From NCBI GenBank assembly GCA_949317995.1, contig OX439036.1, positions 29,396,354 through 29,460,353 on the forward strand: DNA of 64,000 bases, given 5' to 3'. Below, in pieces: positions 61,691 through 64,000 of the stretch. Source of the stretch: Acholoe squamosa. Lineage: Eukaryota; Annelida; Polychaeta; Phyllodocida; Polynoidae. The notes below the pieces were generated by a model. That model was given only the letters and a program-made list of their open reading frames with translations. It was not told the origin of the DNA and searched no databases. Position 1 is the first letter of the stretch. Each line of letters opens with the position of its first letter. A program made the translations under genes and the position numbers.

Positions 61691-62224
61691 TTGGTGGTAG
61701 TCTTAGTGCCAAATAAAAATCTATCAGTTTATGATATTCTGCCGCTACCTCATTATTATTTGCTGTGTCGGAGCACGTGATTGGGTGCATGTGCTCCTGG
61801 TGGTGGCCTAGGGATATGCAGCACTCCGTCATAGGCATGCTGCACGTGTAAAGGCGCCATTATGTCCATCCTGGCCACGCCCATTCCTCGAGCTTTCTCG
61901 CTGAAAATCCAGTAATTTCTCTCCCTTTTCTGTCGTATTTTTGTCCAATTTCATAGATATGATTCTAATAACATTACATGTAATGTTTCCTGGAAATATG
62001 TAGAGCACATTTGGTGATTCTGTGAAACTAATGAGGTGACTGTGTTCGGGGATGACACCACACAGCGACTGCGGGTCTGGCTGGCGGCATATTCAAAATG
62101 TCGTCTGCTGATGCTGATGCGGATAGCCTATTGAGCTACACGCGTCAGGACCAGTGTCATGACATCTGTCGCTATATAAGGCCGAATCATCCCTTGGGAT
62201 TAACCACCTGCTAATGTTTTGTGG
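61691..62224. other. Upstream region without a gene
   Basis: No exon recognised. It holds ggccacgccc near 61874 (SP/KLF-type word), gatgctgatgcgg near 62111 and gggattaacc near 62197 (OTX/bicoid-type core). These may be regulatory but cannot be tested here. Confidence 0.3.
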
Positions 62225-62830
62225 TCGTATAGGCCTATAAATTAGGCCCCGGAACTAGGCCTATTCGTCTGATCTACCGACCATTTATTGTGCGAAGGAT
62301 TAACCTCTAGTATTAAGGAACAATATGCAACCGCCACAGATAAATCAGCGTGGGAAAGTGACATGTTTCAAGCAGCTAATCTTAGTCTATAGGGTTCATC
62401 CCCAGGGTTCATCACTCCAAGAAGACTCAACCAGGCTTACACGCCCAGGGGCCCACTGTCAGTAGTACCGAAATTGGCGGAGAGTAGCAGGCATATGCCT
62501 AGCTAAACGAGACTGATGGTCTGAGAGAGGGAGAGGGGCTTAGGGTCGGAGTTTAGGGCCTACCCCCCATGGGTTAGGTCTACTCGAGGCTATAAAACTC
62601 TTTGTGGCAGGTCAGTAGGCCACCTACGACACGATAGGCCTAGGCCTATACAATGCAAGCGACCATGTGTAGGCCTAGCCCTACACATTTCCTACAGGAC
62701 TTTAGGCCTAATAAGGTGTCGCTTATGAGAGGTAACCCTTTCTAGAATTCGCCCTCTCAGCTACCATCCTCACAATTTGTCTGCCTGCCTATAGGCTATA
62801 GGCCCCAGGCCTAGGCTAGGCTAGGCCTCT
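62225..62830. repeat. Cluster of TAGGCCTA-type words
   Basis: About eight AGGCCT palindromes occur in 600 bases (for example near 62231, 62258, 62636, 62643, 62671, 62704, 62807 and 62822), often as taggcctaggc. This is far above chance. It looks like a diffuse simple-sequence region, not a defined element. Confidence 0.6.
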
Positions 62831-64000
62831 TGATTTGAGAAATCAGTGGGCTGTGTGAGTTGTGTTTATATGTATATCAATGTGGTATAAGTTGTGTAGT
62901 TATTATCAGCTCACTCCGCTATTCTCACGTATTTGGGAAGACTAACTCTAGTGGTATGATGTTGGCTCAGCCCATCCTTTTAACCAACACCAAGACGCCG
63001 ATACAAGTCACCATTTATTGTTCATTGGTTATTCACAGTTACAGCTGATGATGAGTCCACTCATGGTTGTACAGCTTCAACGACATCAGTCTATTCATAC
63101 AAGCAGTTCATGTTTAACAATCCGATGCTACTGGAGAGGTATAAGTGCCATAGAGATCCTGTTCAATCCGTTCTTACATTGGCTAAGTGTAATACTAAAT
63201 ACTAAACAGCTTCATCCTCGTCTACTCCAGGAGTATGTGTTGCCTCCTCGGCTGCTCCCACAATACTGACTCCTCCCTATCTCTTACCAACCCCTCACAC
63301 CTCTCAGACGCCGGTGTTTGGCTCACCCGTATTCCCCCCTCCCTCTCTACAGAATCTACCTGACCAGATCTCGCCGACTCCCCTCCGTCTACACATTCCA
63401 CAGCCTACCATAAACTCTATACTACCATAAACCCTATACAGGACTCCCATAGCACTCTCCCATATAGCATATAATAAATACACACATAATGCAGCATACA
63501 ATAAATACCTCCACAAGTGTACCCTGTTATACCCGTTCATTATAATTATTGGCTATTGATGACAAAACAGGTGCGGGCGCTCCCCTCTTGTGACGCGAGT
63601 CACACCAATTGTCAAGCATAAATTATGCCTGAATACATTTTATATATTGTTTTGTCACTAATACCTGAGGTAATCATCGTTATCATATTATACATTTCAA
63701 TAGTTATTTATGTACATACATATGCAACACACTTATATAATACCATGTATTATTACTATATATATTTTCCACACTGCATTGGTGACTTATTCTTAGCGCA
63801 AACTTGTCCTCTAACATATATTTTATTATTACAATTCTCTCATTCCTTGATTCTCAATTTGTTTTTCTTTCCTTTGTTATTTATTTTACTCATTCACTCG
63901 CCTTTACTAAGCACTTTGTCCCATTCTATGTTTATATATTCTTTTTACTATCCTTACCCGGGAGTCGACACCAGTTGCACCCAATCGGGCCAATAAATCT
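62831..64000. other. Gene-free right edge
   Basis: No exon or mobile element recognised. Composition becomes strongly AT-rich after about 63540, with tat/ata-rich low-complexity sequence. A 123-codon frame there (63625-63996) encodes only hydrophobic low-complexity sequence. Confidence 0.45.

Noticed and set aside
63625..63996. 123-codon hydrophobic frame at the right edge
   Set aside because: The sequence is AT-rich low complexity; the hydrophobic residues follow from T-rich codons.

Overview
The window looks like a gene-poor stretch of a large animal genome. It has no operons, no long open frames (the longest is about 144 codons and is not convincing), many dispersed short repeats and AT-rich spacer. 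Some repeats look lophotrochozoan, most likely mollusc: SINE-like tails reading '...ggcgttaaac' followed by a short tandem, and their reverse complement '(gttt)n...acgtcc'. That assignment rests on remembered repeat style, not on a search.

The one gene I can support is on the minus strand. It is the 5' part of a serine/threonine protein kinase of the AMPK-related (CAMK group) class. Exon 1 (61061 down to 60951) begins with an ATG in good context, has an in-frame stop seven codons upstream, and encodes the glycine-rich loop. Exon 2 (19350 down to 19222) encodes the ATP-anchoring lysine motif and the alpha-C glutamate. Both exons are a whole number of codons, both splice in phase 0, and both have consensus splice sites. 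They are separated by a 41,600-base intron that fills most of the window. The rest of the kinase domain must lie to the left of 19222, either hidden in the leftmost 19 kb or outside the window; I could not find it. Upstream of exon 1 lie a short uORF, a CpG-rich probable promoter (about 61070-61480), an AT-rich homeodomain-site-like block (about 61490-61690) and a cluster of AGGCCTA-type words (about 62225-62830).

The rest is repeat and candidate regulatory sequence. From left to right: short inverted repeats, a TIR element and a tRNA-derived SINE (0.8-1.8 kb); a TA microsatellite (8.0 kb); a small hAT-like element with an 8-base target duplication (8.9 kb); three full CRE sites within 148 bases (14.8 kb); CpG-rich patches inside intron 1 (about 21.0 and 22.4 kb); a near-perfect 66-base palindrome (26.2 kb); several MITE-like elements (28.6, 31.2, 37.4, 38.0, 56.0, 58.1, 58.5 kb); and a CTG/GCT triplet region (39.2-39.5 kb). 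The most informative repeat locus is at 55.0-55.7 kb. Three tandem units of exactly 157 bases are present, and the second is split by a 233-base MITE with a TA target duplication. A second 233-base copy of that MITE lies in reverse orientation at 59.0 kb, and degenerate relatives are scattered through the right half.

I see no credible prokaryotic-style system, CRISPR array, rRNA, intact tRNA gene or intact transposase or reverse-transcriptase gene.
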